DNA of 52,126 nucleotides from Caballeronia choica (GCF_001544535.1 NZ_FCON02000051.1:1-52126); one strand, 5' to 3'. Counted from the first letter of the stretch, positions 33,080 through 42,923 are shown. Translations and numbers: made by a program. Notes: generated by a model not told the origin, from the letters alone.

Positions 33080-34201
33080 TTAAAGACTGGTCGGCAATGC
33101 GTTACCAAAACCATCGGTCAAGGCATTACCAACAATATGCTCTCTTACTTTTTCCAGATATTTTCGGTGATATTGCCACGGGACCAACTTGCGTTTCTGT
33201 AATTGCCCCACCACGATCCCCGGATGCACATGCAGTCGCTTGGCAAACCCGACAATCTTCTGATCAGTAAATAGAGGATCGACAAGGGCGATAAATGCTT
33301 CGAGTTCCGCCTCGGGAACCGAGAATTCCGCCGCCGCCTGATTTGCTCGCGCTTCTATTGAAGAGAGCGCAGCCGCGTCTTCACCTAACATGTCGACCTC
33401 CACGATGGGTGTCGCTTGTCCTTCCCCGTGGGCCACATGGTCGAGTTCATGAAGCAACGTATGCCAAAAATTATCAACCCGATCGAATCTAAGCGCGAGC
33501 GCTACAACGGGTGCCTCTTTATTCAGCCAGAAACACGCGCCATCAATCTTTGAACCGGACAGCGCTTCGACGATGACCATACGGACGCCCGCCTTGGCGA
33601 GAATCGCAGGCACCGCGTGCACGGAGTCAACCAGCTCAAGACAACCGCGCAATTCACCCATCGCCTTCGAAAGCCTCGACTGACTGAACTTGTCTGCAGA
33701 CAAGGCGCGCGCTATCTTTCCGGCTCGAATCAGCCATGCTACCTGAGCAGTCGAAACGTTCTCATATGAAGCCTTTCGAGCAGCATGGGCAAACTTTGGC
33801 GTATCGTCGAATGATGAAACTCCAAAGTAATCCAGAAATTGAGACTCGAGCAGGTCAAGATTCGACGATGATTCGATCCAACCTCGCTTAATCATGTCTC
33901 TTACTGGATACAGACTGTATAACTTGGCGCGACGCGTGACCGCGTTCGGTTCTGACCGAACCCTGGATAACTGATACTGACTTTCAAGGTTCATCCAGAA
34001 TTCCGCGCCCGTGCTAAACGCGTCACCCAACGCCACCGCTGTCTCCGGTGTGATGGCGCGCTTGCCGGCCAGGATTTCGCTGATTACGCGCGAAGGCCGT
34101 CCAATAATCTCCGCCAGTTCCACTTGCGACCACCCGCGCGCGTCCAACTCTTCCTTCAAAAACTCGCCAGGCGGAAACACCTGTGCAGCACTCTTGCCCA
34201 T
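33080..34201 (-). CDS. higA: HigA-type antitoxin fused to an ImmA/IrrE metallopeptidase domain
   Basis: 373 residues from ATG 34201. An N-terminal XRE helix-turn-helix (about 8-70; FLKEELDARGWSQVELAEIIGRPSRVISEILAGKRAITP) is the HigA/VapI type; the longer C-terminal part includes the zinc motif LLHELDHVAHGEG (HExxH variant with HELDH) and resembles ImmA/IrrE. Ordinary HigA is about 100 residues, so this is a long fused form. Starts 20 bp after the toxin gene and would repress the higBA promoter. The gene pair is visibly less GC-rich than its neighbours, in keeping with acquired DNA. Confidence 0.85.
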   Translation of the reverse strand: MGKSAAQVFPPGEFLKEELDARGWSQVELAEIIGRPSRVISEILAGKRAITPETAVALGDAFSTGAEFWMNLESQYQLSRVRSEPNAVTRRAKLYSLYPVRDMIKRGWIESSSNLDLLESQFLDYFGVSSFDDTPKFAHAARKASYENVSTAQVAWLIRAGKIARALSADKFSQSRLSKAMGELRGCLELVDSVHAVPAILAKAGVRMVIVEALSGSKIDGACFWLNKEAPVVALALRFDRVDNFWHTLLHELDHVAHGEGQATPIVEVDMLGEDAAALSSIEARANQAAAEFSVPEAELEAFIALVDPLFTDQKIVGFAKRLHVHPGIVVGQLQKRKLVPWQYHRKYLEKVREHIVGNALTDGFGNALPTSL

Positions 34202-34221
34202 GATGGCCTCAGAAATCAAAC

Positions 34222-34518
34222 TCAATGGTAATCTTCGATCCCGATAACGACGACAATCTTTCCGGACGCGTTCTTCTTGAATTCCAATATCAAACGCCAC
34301 TGGTCATTCAGACGCATCGAGTACTGACCTGTGCGATCACCTTTCAATTTCTCGAAGTGAAGCGACTTCAATTCGTAAAAAGCTCGCTCGTCAACCGCTG
34401 CACGAATGGCTTGAATTCGCATGCGAAACTTCGTCACGATCGCAACGGCATAACCTCCGGTGAATGCTCCGTCAACCTCCAGCCGTTCGCAGATCGCGCT
34501 TCTGTACTCGATTTCCAT
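34222..34518 (-). CDS. higB: HigB-type toxin (RelE/ParE superfamily)
   Basis: 98 residues. ...FYELKSLHFEKLKGDRTGQYSMRLNDQWRLILEFKK is the conserved HigB core (Leu-Lys-Gly and Gln-Tyr-Ser-Met-Arg-Leu/Asn-Asp-Gln-Trp-Arg), and ends with VVIGIEDYH. Such toxins cleave mRNA on the ribosome. Toxin gene before antitoxin is the usual HigBA order. First gene of the pair. Confidence 0.9.
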   Translation of the reverse strand: MEIEYRSAICERLEVDGAFTGGYAVAIVTKFRMRIQAIRAAVDERAFYELKSLHFEKLKGDRTGQYSMRLNDQWRLILEFKKNASGKIVVVIGIEDYH

Positions 34519-34554
34519 TTATCTGCTTGACGTCCATACTATCGAATTTACACC

Positions 34555-34571
34555 TTTACACTAAGTGTAAA
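34555..34571. promoter_or_regulatory. higBA operator, 17-bp perfect palindrome
   Basis: TTTACACTAAGTGTAAA, with a further half site TTTACAC directly beside it (34548-34554). It lies about 37 bp upstream of the higB start, as expected for HigA autorepression. Confidence 0.8.
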
Positions 34572-34578
34572 TTGTATA

Positions 34579-34613
34579 GCAGGGATCGCGGGCGTACAAG
34601 CCGCGATCCCTGC
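34579..34613. other. 13-bp perfect stem hairpin
   Basis: GCAGGGATCGCGG (34579-34591) pairs with CCGCGATCCCTGC (34601-34613), 9-nt loop. Between higB's upstream region and the end of the Gfo/Idh/MocA gene. No T-run; probably a 3' structure for the leftward operon, or a boundary of the higBA insert. Confidence 0.5.
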
Positions 34614-34655
34614 AAGCCGACTTATGAAGGCGGCTGAGTTGCCGCTCGCACCTGA

Positions 34656-35798
34656 CTAGGCTTCCAGCCTCACCCACGTCCCATTCGCCCTGCTGCTCCG
34701 CAGCACGGCATCGATGAAACGCAGCCCGGCGACGCCATCCCCCACGTTCGTCAGCAACGCGCTCTCCGCAGGCGGCGAATCGGCGTTGATCGCAGCCTCG
34801 ATCTGCGACGCCGCATCCGCATAAAGCTGCGCAAACGCCTCAAGATACCCTTCCGGATGACCCGCCGGCACGCGCGTCGCGTGCAGCGCTTCCGCGCCTT
34901 GCACGCGACCGCGCGTGATCCGCTCGGCCGCGCCACCCAGCGGCGTCACCCACAATTCGTTCGGGTTCTGCTGGTCGAAGCTCAGGCCCGCCTTCGTGCC
35001 ATACACGCGCAGGCGCAGCGCGTTCTCCTCCCCCGCCGCGACCTGGCTCGCCCACAGCACGCCGCGCGCCCCGCTCGCGTAGCGCAGCATCGCCTGGACA
35101 TGATCGTCGATCGGGCGGTTCGGCACGAACGTCGAGACTTCAGCCGACACTTCGGCCGGCCGCATCCCCGTCACGAATTCGGCGAGTTGGTACGCATGGG
35201 TGCCGATATCGCCGAGACAGCCCGCCGGTCCCGCCAAGGCCGGATCGGTGCGCCACGCGGCCTGCCGGTTCGACTGATGTTCGAGCGGCAGCGACAGCCA
35301 GTCCTGCGCATATTCGACGTTGACGAGCCGCACATCGCCCAGCACGCCTTGCTGGACCAGCGCCCGCGCATGCCGCACGAGCGGATAGCCCGTGTACGTG
35401 TACGTGACCGCGAACACGAGCCCTTTCTCGCGCGCGAGCCGGGCAAGCGCCTCGCCTTCATCGAGCGACACTGCGAGCGGCTTGTCGCAGATCACATGGA
35501 TGCCGGCTTCGAGAAACGCCGTCGCGACCTTCGCATGCAAATGATTCGGCGTGACGATCGCGACGGCGTCGATGCCGTCATCGCGTGCGGATTCCGTCGC
35601 GGCCATCTCGCGAAAATCCGCATAGCTGCGCGGCAAGCCGATGCTCGCTGCACTCGCCGCCGCGCGTTCGGGATCGGACGACAACGCCCCCGCAACCAGC
35701 TCGAAGCGATCGTCGATGCGCGCCGCGATCCGGTGCACCGCGCCGATGAACGCGCCCTCGCCGCCACCGACCATCCCCAGCCGCAGACGCCGCTTCAT
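34656..35798 (-). CDS. Gfo/Idh/MocA-family oxidoreductase
   Basis: 380 residues from ATG 35798. Rossmann motif GMVGGGEGAFIGAVHR at about 8-23, CDKPLAVSLDEGEAL with the invariant lysine of EKP (here DKP), and GDIGTHAYQLAEFV in the C-terminal domain. Start overlaps the isomerase stop as ATGA, so it is translationally coupled. Acts with the isomerase and the ABC transporter in catabolism of an unidentified sugar or polyol. Last gene of the leftward operon. Confidence 0.88.
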   Translation of the reverse strand: MKRRLRLGMVGGGEGAFIGAVHRIAARIDDRFELVAGALSSDPERAAASAASIGLPRSYADFREMAATESARDDGIDAVAIVTPNHLHAKVATAFLEAGIHVICDKPLAVSLDEGEALARLAREKGLVFAVTYTYTGYPLVRHARALVQQGVLGDVRLVNVEYAQDWLSLPLEHQSNRQAAWRTDPALAGPAGCLGDIGTHAYQLAEFVTGMRPAEVSAEVSTFVPNRPIDDHVQAMLRYASGARGVLWASQVAAGEENALRLRVYGTKAGLSFDQQNPNELWVTPLGGAAERITRGRVQGAEALHATRVPAGHPEGYLEAFAQLYADAASQIEAAINADSPPAESALLTNVGDGVAGLRFIDAVLRSSRANGTWVRLEA

Positions 35799-36856
35799 GT
35801 TCTCGCTCCGATGCCGAGCACGCCGCGCAGTTGCTCGCGACTCGCGCCGCTGCCCGCGAAGTCGTCGAACGCGCGCTCCGCCACGCGGATGATGTGATCC
35901 CGGATGAACACCGCTCCTTCGCGCGCGCCGTCCTCGGGATGTTTCAGCGCGCACTCCCATTCGAGCACGGCCCAACCGGGGAAATCGTATTGCGCCATCT
36001 TCGAGAAAATCGCCTTGAAGTCGACCTGCCCGTCGCCAAGCGAGCGGAAGCGCCCGGCGCGATCGACCCATCCCGAATAGCCGCCATACACGCCCTGCCT
36101 GCCCGTCGGACGAAACTCCGCGTCCTTCACATGAAACGCCTTGATGCGCTCGTGATAGATGTCGATGAACTGCAGGTAGTCGAGTTGTTGCAGCACGTAG
36201 TGGCTCGGATCGAAGAGGATGTTCGCGCGGGGATGATTGCCGACCGCTTCCAGGAAGCGCTCGAACGTCACGCCGTCGTGCAGGTCTTCGCCCGGATGCA
36301 ACTCATAGCAGACATCGACGCCCGCTTCATCGAACGCGTCGAGAATCGGGCGCCAGCGCGCGGCAAGTTCCTCGAACGCCGCTTCGACGAGACCCGCCGG
36401 ACGCTGCGGCCACGGATACATATACGGCCACGCGAGCGCGCCGGAAAACGACACATGCGCCGACAGCCCGAGCCGCCGCGAGGCCGCCGCCGCATGCTTC
36501 ATCTGCGCGATCGCCCACTCGGTGCGCGCAGCGGGATTGCCGCGCACGTGAGGCGCGGCGAAGCCGTCGAAGAGCGTGTCGTAAGCGGGATGCACCGCGA
36601 CGAGCTGCCCCTGCAAATGCGTCGACAACTCCGTGATGCACACGCCCGCATCGCTCACGGTCTGCCGCAACTCGTCGCAATATGCATCGCTTGCGGCGGC
36701 TTTTTCGAGGTCGATGAGGCGCGGATCGGCGGGCACCTGGATGCCTTCGAAACCCAGCCCTTTCGCCCACGCGGCCAGATGCGCGAGGTTATCGAACGGC
36801 ATTTCATCGCCGAGAAACTGCGCGAGAAAGATCGCCGGACCCTTGATGGTTTTCAT
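35795..36856 (-). CDS. Sugar phosphate isomerase/epimerase (TIM barrel)
   Basis: 353 residues. AP endonuclease 2/xylose isomerase-like barrel; VCYELHPGEDLHDG, FDPSHYVLQQLDYLQFID, HVKDAEF and AVLEWECAL supply the expected metal ligands (Glu, Asp, His, Glu). Placed between the solute-binding protein gene and the dehydrogenase. Such pairs occur in inositol and other 3-keto sugar routes; the real substrate here is unknown. Confidence 0.85.
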   Translation of the reverse strand: MKTIKGPAIFLAQFLGDEMPFDNLAHLAAWAKGLGFEGIQVPADPRLIDLEKAAASDAYCDELRQTVSDAGVCITELSTHLQGQLVAVHPAYDTLFDGFAAPHVRGNPAARTEWAIAQMKHAAAASRRLGLSAHVSFSGALAWPYMYPWPQRPAGLVEAAFEELAARWRPILDAFDEAGVDVCYELHPGEDLHDGVTFERFLEAVGNHPRANILFDPSHYVLQQLDYLQFIDIYHERIKAFHVKDAEFRPTGRQGVYGGYSGWVDRAGRFRSLGDGQVDFKAIFSKMAQYDFPGWAVLEWECALKHPEDGAREGAVFIRDHIIRVAERAFDDFAGSGASREQLRGVLGIGART

Positions 36857-36926
36857 GTCGCTTGCTCCATGAACAGGCGCGCGTTCGCTGAGAACGCGCT
36901 ACGCAACGCACGCGAATCAGGCGAAC

Positions 36927-37889
36927 TCAGAACGGCGAGTTCGGATAGTAGAACTGCTTCGCGTTGTCCTTCGTGATCAGCACCGACGGGATGATCGTCG
37001 TCGCCGGCAGCTTCTCGCCCTTCAGGCGCGCTTCGGCCGTCAGCTTGATCGCGTCGTAGATGAACTTCGGCGAGTACGAGACGTCGGCCTGCACGCGCGC
37101 GTCGCCATCGATGATGCGCTTGACCGCCTCCTTCGACCCCGCGCCGCCGAACACTTCCTTGATGTCGGTGCGCTTCGCCTGGTCGATCGCCTTCAGCACG
37201 CCGACCATCATGTCGTCGTCGGCGGCCCACACGGCGTCGATGTGCTTGAAGCGCGTGAGGTAGTCCTGCATCACCTTGAACGCGTCGTCGCGGTTCCAGT
37301 TTGCGTACTTCGCGTCGAGGATCTTGATGTCGGGGTACTGCTTCATCACGCCTTCGAACGCGGCCCAGCGCTCGTTGTCGAGCGTCGTCGGAATGCCGCG
37401 CAGCGCGACGATGTTGCCCTTGCCGCCCATCTGCTTCGCGAGATACTCGGCGGGGAGCTTGCCGAACGCGGTGTTGTCGCCGGCGACGTAGGCGTCCTGC
37501 GCGCTGGTGTCGGTGAGGCCACGATCGACCACCGTCACGTACACGCCCTTCTTCTTCACCTGCGCGACCGGCTGCGTCAGCGAAGCCGATTCGAACGGGA
37601 AGATCACGAGCGCGTTGATCTTGTTGACGGTCACGAGATCCTGCAACTGGTTTGCCTGCTCGGGCGCGCCGCCCGCCGTCTTCACGATGACCTTCAGGTC
37701 CGGATGTGCCTTTTCGAGTTCCTTCTTGGCCTCGTTCGCCCACCAGACGATGCCACCCGTGAAGCCGTGCGTCGCCGTGGGAATCGCGACGCCGAGGATG
37801 ACCTTGTCGGCGGCGAATGCGGACGATGCCGCGGTGAGTGCGCTCGTGGCGAGCGTGAGGGCGCCAATCGCGCGAAACATTTTTTTCAT
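36927..37889 (-). CDS. Sugar ABC transporter solute-binding protein (RbsB type)
   Basis: 320 residues from ATG 37889 with GGAGA upstream. Signal peptide about 1-23 (cleavage near AFA-A), then the type I periplasmic-binding fold seen in ribose-like binding proteins, e.g. [19 protein letters not shown] and [14 protein letters not shown]. Its ATPase and permease genes lie upstream on the same strand, separated from it by the palindromic element copy B. Confidence 0.9.
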   Translation of the reverse strand: MKKMFRAIGALTLATSALTAASSAFAADKVILGVAIPTATHGFTGGIVWWANEAKKELEKAHPDLKVIVKTAGGAPEQANQLQDLVTVNKINALVIFPFESASLTQPVAQVKKKGVYVTVVDRGLTDTSAQDAYVAGDNTAFGKLPAEYLAKQMGGKGNIVALRGIPTTLDNERWAAFEGVMKQYPDIKILDAKYANWNRDDAFKVMQDYLTRFKHIDAVWAADDDMMVGVLKAIDQAKRTDIKEVFGGAGSKEAVKRIIDGDARVQADVSYSPKFIYDAIKLTAEARLKGEKLPATTIIPSVLITKDNAKQFYYPNSPF

Positions 37890-37956
37890 GGTGATGTCTC
37901 CGGTTTTTTCAGCACGCATCGCGTGCCGGTTGGGTTGGATTAGGTTGGGTGTTGTT

Positions 37957-38782
37957 GTTTACACCGTCTGATGCACTCAGGCTTCCATGGAACTTGTGTT
38001 GTTATCGGTCTATTGGCTCTTGCCCCTGTCCGGGGCGGGGTGGGTGATCGCTCGCGCTTGGGGTTGGGGTTCGGGTCGGGCTTCAACCGTTTGATGCGCT
38101 CAGGCTCCTATGGAACTTGTTTTCTTCGTGGTCTATTTGCTCTGCCCCTGTCCGGGGCGGGACTCACTTTCTTTGCTGCTGCAAAGAAAGTAAGCAAAGA
38201 AAGCAGCTTTCCACCGCCAATCCTTGCCGTGCGCCGCCAGACCGCTCCCTCGGAGTGGTCCAACCGGGGGAGTGTCCTTAGCGGGGTTTCATCGTTGTTG
38301 GCATGTAGAAAAGGCGCGCACATCGCACCGCTACAGGGAGGGGAACAGCAGTCATTCATCCCTCATGGCACTTCGTGCCCGACGACAGGTTCGCTAAGCG
38401 GTGAATTGAAGAATGTGGCAAGCACGAACGCGGGATGTAGATGTGGCGACGAGTTTCGGGTTTCAATTTTGCCTGACGGGTGAGTGCGTAGCGCGAAGCC
38501 GGATGAATGACTGCTGGTCCACTTCGTATAGCGGTGCGACGAGCGCGCCTTTTCTACATGCCAACAACGATGAAACCCCGCTAACGACACTCCCCCGGTT
38601 GGACCACTCCGAGGGAGCGGTCTGGAGGCGCATGGCAAGGATTGGCGGGGGGAAGCTGCTTTCTTTGCTTACTTTCTTTGCAGCAGCAAAGAAAGTGAGT
38701 CCCGCCCCGGACAGGGGCAGAGCTAATAAACCAAAAACAAAACAAGTTCAGTAGAAGCGCAAAAACATCAGACGGTGTAAAC
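37957..38782. repeat. Large palindromic intergenic element, copy B (composite left end)
   Basis: Outer tips are perfect inverted 17-mers: GTTTACACCGTCTGATG at 37957-37973 and its complement at 38766-38782. Full inverted arms are about 38087-38361 and 38499-38775 around a centre of about 137 bp containing GGCACTTCGTGCC. Left of the full arm lies a partial tandem copy of the arm's first 75 bp (about 37963-38040) and a G-rich stretch (38056-38080), so the left end looks built from two insertions or a duplication. Lies between the permease stop codon (11 bp away) and the solute-binding protein gene of one operon. Non-coding by comparison with copies A and C. Confidence 0.88.
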
Positions 38783-38793
38783 ACGAAAAAACC

Positions 38794-39810
38794 TCACCGC
38801 CGGCTACGCTGCAAAAAGGCCACAAAAATGATCACGGCGCCTTGCACCGCCGCATTCAGATACACACTGATGATGCTCGTCAAGTTCAGAATATTTCCGA
38901 TCACCGACAGCAAAACCGCGCCGATCACGGTGCCAACCACGCGCCCTTCGCCGCCCTTGAGCGCCGTCCCGCCGACGACCACCGCCGCGATCGCTTCGAG
39001 TTCCCAGAGCAGGCCCGTCGTCGGAGTGGCCGAGCCCAGGCGCGGCACGTAGAGCACCGTCGCAACGCCCACGCACAGTCCAAGCAAGACGTAGGTCACG
39101 ATCTTCACGGCATCGACGCGAATCGCCGCATAGCGCGCCACCTGCTCGTTCGAGCCGATCGCCTGGACGTGCCGGCCAAACACCGTGCGATTGAGCACGA
39201 CCGTGCCGCCCGCTGCGACGATCAGGAACACCCAGATCGGCACCGGCACGCCGAACAGACTCGCGTAATAAACCGGGCCGTAGAGATCGGCGAGCGAATT
39301 GTCGAGCGTGAGCGCGCCGCCATCGGCAAGCCATGTCAATAACGCGCGGAACATGCCGAGCGTGCCAAGCGTCACGATGAACGGTTCGATGCGTCCCTTC
39401 GTCACGAGCAAACCATGCGCAAGACCGAAAAGACCCCCTAAAACAAGGGCTAGAACGATGCCGAGCGCGACGATCGTGAGCGGCGCGAACGTATGCCCGC
39501 CCATGCCTTGCTTGAGTCCGTTCATCATCCAGATCATCGTGCCCGCGATCAGCGCGGCCATCGAACCGACCGACAAGTCGATGCCGCCCGAGATGATCAC
39601 GAACGTCATGCCGACCGCGATGATGCCGATGAACGAGGTTCGCGTGAGCACGTTCATCGCGTTGTCGAACGTGGCGAAGTCGCCGTTGAGCAGCGTGCCG
39701 CCGATGCACAGCGCGATCAGCCCGACGAGCGGCCCGATGCCGTGCAACCGCCGCGCGAAACTGCCGATGCGGCCGCTTCGTTCGGCGCCTTCAGTGTGTG
39801 CCGGTCGCAT
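38794..39810 (-). CDS. Sugar ABC transporter permease (RbsC type)
   Basis: 338 residues with about 8 to 10 helices. [21 protein letters not shown] is the RbsC/XylH/AraH signature; [11 protein letters not shown] and [25 protein letters not shown] follow. The gene overlaps the end of the ATPase gene by 20 bp. It ends 11 bp from the palindromic element copy B, beyond which the solute-binding protein is encoded. Confidence 0.92.
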   Translation of the reverse strand: MRPAHTEGAERSGRIGSFARRLHGIGPLVGLIALCIGGTLLNGDFATFDNAMNVLTRTSFIGIIAVGMTFVIISGGIDLSVGSMAALIAGTMIWMMNGLKQGMGGHTFAPLTIVALGIVLALVLGGLFGLAHGLLVTKGRIEPFIVTLGTLGMFRALLTWLADGGALTLDNSLADLYGPVYYASLFGVPVPIWVFLIVAAGGTVVLNRTVFGRHVQAIGSNEQVARYAAIRVDAVKIVTYVLLGLCVGVATVLYVPRLGSATPTTGLLWELEAIAAVVVGGTALKGGEGRVVGTVIGAVLLSVIGNILNLTSIISVYLNAAVQGAVIIFVAFLQRSRR

Positions 39811-41287
39811 GCGCGATCAACCTCTCTTCGGTCAGGTGTTCGATGCCGAGCGTCGCAACCAGCTCGCCCGCGCGCATCACCGCGACGCGATGGCACAAGC
39901 CGATCAGCTCGATCAGTTCGGAGGAAATCACGATCACCGCGCGCCCTTCGGCGGCGAGCCGGTGAATCAGGAAATAGATGTCGCGTTTCGCGCCGACATC
40001 GACGCCGCGCGTCGGCTCGTCGAGCACGATCACGCGCGGATCGGGATGCAGGAACTTGGCAAGCGCGAGCTTCTGCTGGTTGCCGCCCGACAGCATGCGC
40101 GCGCGGCTCGCGAGATTGCCGGTGCGAATGCCGAAATCGCCGACCGCCTTTTTCAGCGCTTCGCGTTCGGCGGCGCCGTCGATGAACGGATGCGCGTAGC
40201 GTTCGAGCGTCATCATCGTGAGGTTGTCCTTCAGCGCCATGTCGACGTGCAGGCCGCGGCCCTTGCGGTCTTCGCTCAGGTACGTGATGCCGTGCTTCAT
40301 GGCGTCGAGCGGATTGCGCGGCCGGCGCGCCCCCAGCGGCTTGCCGTCGAGCGAGATGCGACCCGCGCTGCGCGCCCGCACGCCGATCAGCGATTCGAAC
40401 AGTTCCGTGCGCCCCGCGCCGACGAGTCCCGCGAAGCCGAACACCTCGCCCGCACGCACCGAGAAGCTCACGTTGTGCGCCCAGCCGGGCACACTGACGC
40501 CCTCCACCTGCAACGCGACCGGCGCATCGGCGGCAAGCGCCGGCTTGGCCGGAAACATGTCCGACACTTCGCGGCCGACCATCAGGTTCGCCATCTGGTG
40601 GCGCGTGAGTTCGGCGGTCGGCGCGCGGGTGACGAAGCGGCCGTCGCGCATCACGATCACTTCGTCGGTCACGCGCTCCACTTCGTCGAGCTTGTGCGAG
40701 ATATAGACGATCGTCACGCCGTCTTCCTTCAGGCGCGCCATCAGTGCGAAGAGACGCTGCGTTTCGGCGGGCGTGAGCGTCGCGGTCGGTTCGTCCATGA
40801 TGAGCAGGCGCGCTTCGCGCAGCATCGCCTTCGCGATCTCGACCAGTTGCTTCTCCGCGACGATCAGGTCGCGCACCTTCGTATCCGGATTCTTGTGCAG
40901 GCCGACATCGGTCAGGCGCGCACGCGCCGCTTCACGCATCGCGGGTTCGTCGAGCAGGAAGCCGCGACGCTTCTCGTGCCCGAGGAACATGTTCTGCACG
41001 ATGCTCAAGTGATCGGCGAGATTCAGCTCCTGGTGGATCAGCACGATGCCGGCGCTCTCGGCTTCGCGCGAACTGGTGAACGCCGCCGGCACGCCGCCGA
41101 CCGACATCGTGCCCGCGCTCGCGCGCTCGTAGCCGGCGAGGATCTTCATCAGCGTCGACTTGCCCGCGCCGTTCTCGCCGAGCAATCCATAGATGCGCCC
41201 GGGTGCGAGATCGAAGCTCACGCCGTGCAGCACGCGCACCGGGCCAAACTGCTTTTCGATTGCGTCGAAGTGCACGGCCAGGCTCAT
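39791..41287 (-). CDS. Sugar ABC transporter ATP-binding protein (RbsA type)
   Basis: 498 residues with two nucleotide-binding domains. First Walker [12 protein letters not shown] (about 36-46); in the second domain the Walker A is degenerate ([14 protein letters not shown]), which is usual for RbsA/MglA; signature [15 protein letters not shown] and Walker [17 protein letters not shown] in the second half. Energises import of a carbohydrate with the permease and binding protein. Confidence 0.92.
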   Translation of the reverse strand: MSLAVHFDAIEKQFGPVRVLHGVSFDLAPGRIYGLLGENGAGKSTLMKILAGYERASAGTMSVGGVPAAFTSSREAESAGIVLIHQELNLADHLSIVQNMFLGHEKRRGFLLDEPAMREAARARLTDVGLHKNPDTKVRDLIVAEKQLVEIAKAMLREARLLIMDEPTATLTPAETQRLFALMARLKEDGVTIVYISHKLDEVERVTDEVIVMRDGRFVTRAPTAELTRHQMANLMVGREVSDMFPAKPALAADAPVALQVEGVSVPGWAHNVSFSVRAGEVFGFAGLVGAGRTELFESLIGVRARSAGRISLDGKPLGARRPRNPLDAMKHGITYLSEDRKGRGLHVDMALKDNLTMMTLERYAHPFIDGAAEREALKKAVGDFGIRTGNLASRARMLSGGNQQKLALAKFLHPDPRVIVLDEPTRGVDVGAKRDIYFLIHRLAAEGRAVIVISSELIELIGLCHRVAVMRAGELVATLGIEHLTEERLIAHATGTH

Positions 41288-41288
41288 G

Positions 41289-42314
41289 TCACGCGCTCCT
41301 TCGCAGGATCAGCTGGTGCGGCAGCAGCACGCCGGGCACGTGCACCCTCGGTTCGCGCAGGCGCCTGAGCAGCAGATGCGCGGCCGTTTCGCCGAGTTCC
41401 TGCATCGGCTGCGCGACGGTGGTCAGCGGCGGATCGATGTGCGCGGCGACCGCGATGTCGTCAAAGCCGACGACCGCCACGTCTTCCGGCACGCGCAACT
41501 GGACGCCGCGCAGGCCGTTGATCACGCCGATCGCCAACGTATCCGAGACGGCGAAGACCGCGCTTGGCCGGTTGTCGCCGAGCGATGCGAGTTGCCGCGC
41601 CGCTTCTTCGCCCGCCGTGTAGTCGAGGCTGTCGAGGTCGATCTGCCAGGCCGGATGCGGCGCGATGCCCGCTGCGTGCAGCGCATCGCGATAGCCCTCG
41701 AAACGCTGCCGTCCGTACAGATAGCCGTGGCCCGAGTTGATCAGCGCAATCTTGCGATGCCCGCGTCCGATCAGGTAGCGCACGACATCGCCGGCAGCGG
41801 CGTGGTTGTCGATGCCGACGAACGGCACGCCCGCCGCCGGATCGAACTCGCAGCACGCGACCCACGGCAGCGCCGATGCCTCTTCGGCCAGCGCCTTCTG
41901 CACGGCGGCGGGATCGAGACAGATCGCGCCATCGGCACGGCGGCCGCGCAGCAAGTCGAAGTAGCTGCGCTCGCGCAAGGGGTCGGCGCCGGTGTCGCAC
42001 AGCAGCATGAAATAGCCGTTCTGGCGCGCGACGCTGTCGATGCCGCGCACGATCGCCGCGTAGAACGGGTTGCCGAAGTCGGGAACCATCGTGAGGAGCA
42101 GGCGGCTTTCGGCCGTGCGCAAGTTGCGCGCGAGTTCGTTGATCCGGTAGCCGCTTTCCGCGACGGCGGCGAGCACTTTTTCGCGCGTCGGCTGGCGCAC
42201 GTTGGTATGGCCGTTGAGCACGCGCGATACGGTCGCGACCGACACGCCCGCTTTCTCGGCGACATCGGCAATCGACACTTCCTCGATCGGGCGGGCTGTC
42301 TCGGAGACGGTCAT
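41289..42314 (-). CDS. LacI-family transcriptional regulator of the sugar operon
   Basis: 341 residues. N-terminal helix-turn-helix with SIADVAEKAGVSVATVSRVLNG and hinge region, then a periplasmic-binding-like ligand domain. Encoded first in the leftward operon, 1 bp from the ATPase. A perfect 18-bp operator lies 21 bp upstream of its start, so it controls itself and the transport operon. The effector is probably the imported sugar or its phosphate. Confidence 0.92.
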   Translation of the reverse strand: MTVSETARPIEEVSIADVAEKAGVSVATVSRVLNGHTNVRQPTREKVLAAVAESGYRINELARNLRTAESRLLLTMVPDFGNPFYAAIVRGIDSVARQNGYFMLLCDTGADPLRERSYFDLLRGRRADGAICLDPAAVQKALAEEASALPWVACCEFDPAAGVPFVGIDNHAAAGDVVRYLIGRGHRKIALINSGHGYLYGRQRFEGYRDALHAAGIAPHPAWQIDLDSLDYTAGEEAARQLASLGDNRPSAVFAVSDTLAIGVINGLRGVQLRVPEDVAVVGFDDIAVAAHIDPPLTTVAQPMQELGETAAHLLLRRLREPRVHVPGVLLPHQLILRRSA

Positions 42315-42334
42315 CGCGGCCTGTCGCTGACGAA

Positions 42335-42352
42335 AATGTAATGGATTACATT
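42335..42352. promoter_or_regulatory. LacI-family operator, perfect dyad
   Basis: AATGTAATGGATTACATT: 8-bp arms around GG. It overlaps the likely -10 (AATAAT, minus strand) of the leftward lacI-ABC operon, whose -35 would be TTGCTA 18 bp further up. Confidence 0.82.
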
Positions 42353-42509
42353 ATTGGATGTGCTGCGCTGCGTTAGCAACAGGAATCAGATAGGGACAAA
42401 CGCGGAGAAGCAATTTGACAGGTCATGTCGATTTCTCGAGGTGCGGGCCGTCGTATTGTCGGGAGCGCTATAGTTCGCCCGCCGGAAGACTAACCAAAGG
42501 AGCTTTCAA

Positions 42510-42923
42510 ATGAGATTCATGATGCTGATGATCCCGCACGGCTACGAGACCGCCAAGCCCGACGCCATGCCGAGCGCGGAAGCCGTCGCCGCCATGATGA
42601 AGTACAACGAGGAATTGCAAAAGGCCGGCGTGCTGCTCGCGCTCGACGGCCTGCATCCGCCATCGACGGGCGCGCGCGTTTCGTTCGAAGGCGGCAAGCC
42701 GCGCGTGACCGACGGGCCGTTCGCCGAAGCGAAGGAAGTGGTCGGCGGGTACTGGATGATTCAGGTGAAGTCGCGCGAAGAGGCGATCGAGTGGGCGAAG
42801 CGCTGTCCGGGTTCGGACAATGAGGTGATCGAGGTGAGGCAGGTGCACGAGATGGCGGACTTCCCGGAGGACGTGCAGAAGGCCGCCGCCGGGTTCGAGG
42901 AAATGCAGCGGTGCAAGAAGTAA
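42510..42923 (+). CDS. YciI/DGPF-domain protein
   Basis: 137 residues. RVTDGPFAEAKEVVGGYWMIQVKSREEAIEWAKRCPG holds the DGPF signature. This family is often encoded beside ECF sigma factors, but none is seen here. Divergent from the lacI operon with a 195-bp gap, AAAGGAG before the ATG. No known reaction. Confidence 0.88.
   Translation: MRFMMLMIPHGYETAKPDAMPSAEAVAAMMKYNEELQKAGVLLALDGLHPPSTGARVSFEGGKPRVTDGPFAEAKEVVGGYWMIQVKSREEAIEWAKRCPGSDNEVIEVRQVHEMADFPEDVQKAAAGFEEMQRCKK

Noticed and set aside
39299-41368. A 689-residue open frame antisense to the permease and ATPase genes.
   Set aside because: Antisense shadow of two genes with clear family motifs.
42420-42436. GACA-5-TGTC inverted repeat before the YciI gene as an operator.
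   Set aside because: Arms of four bases are too short to stand out from chance.
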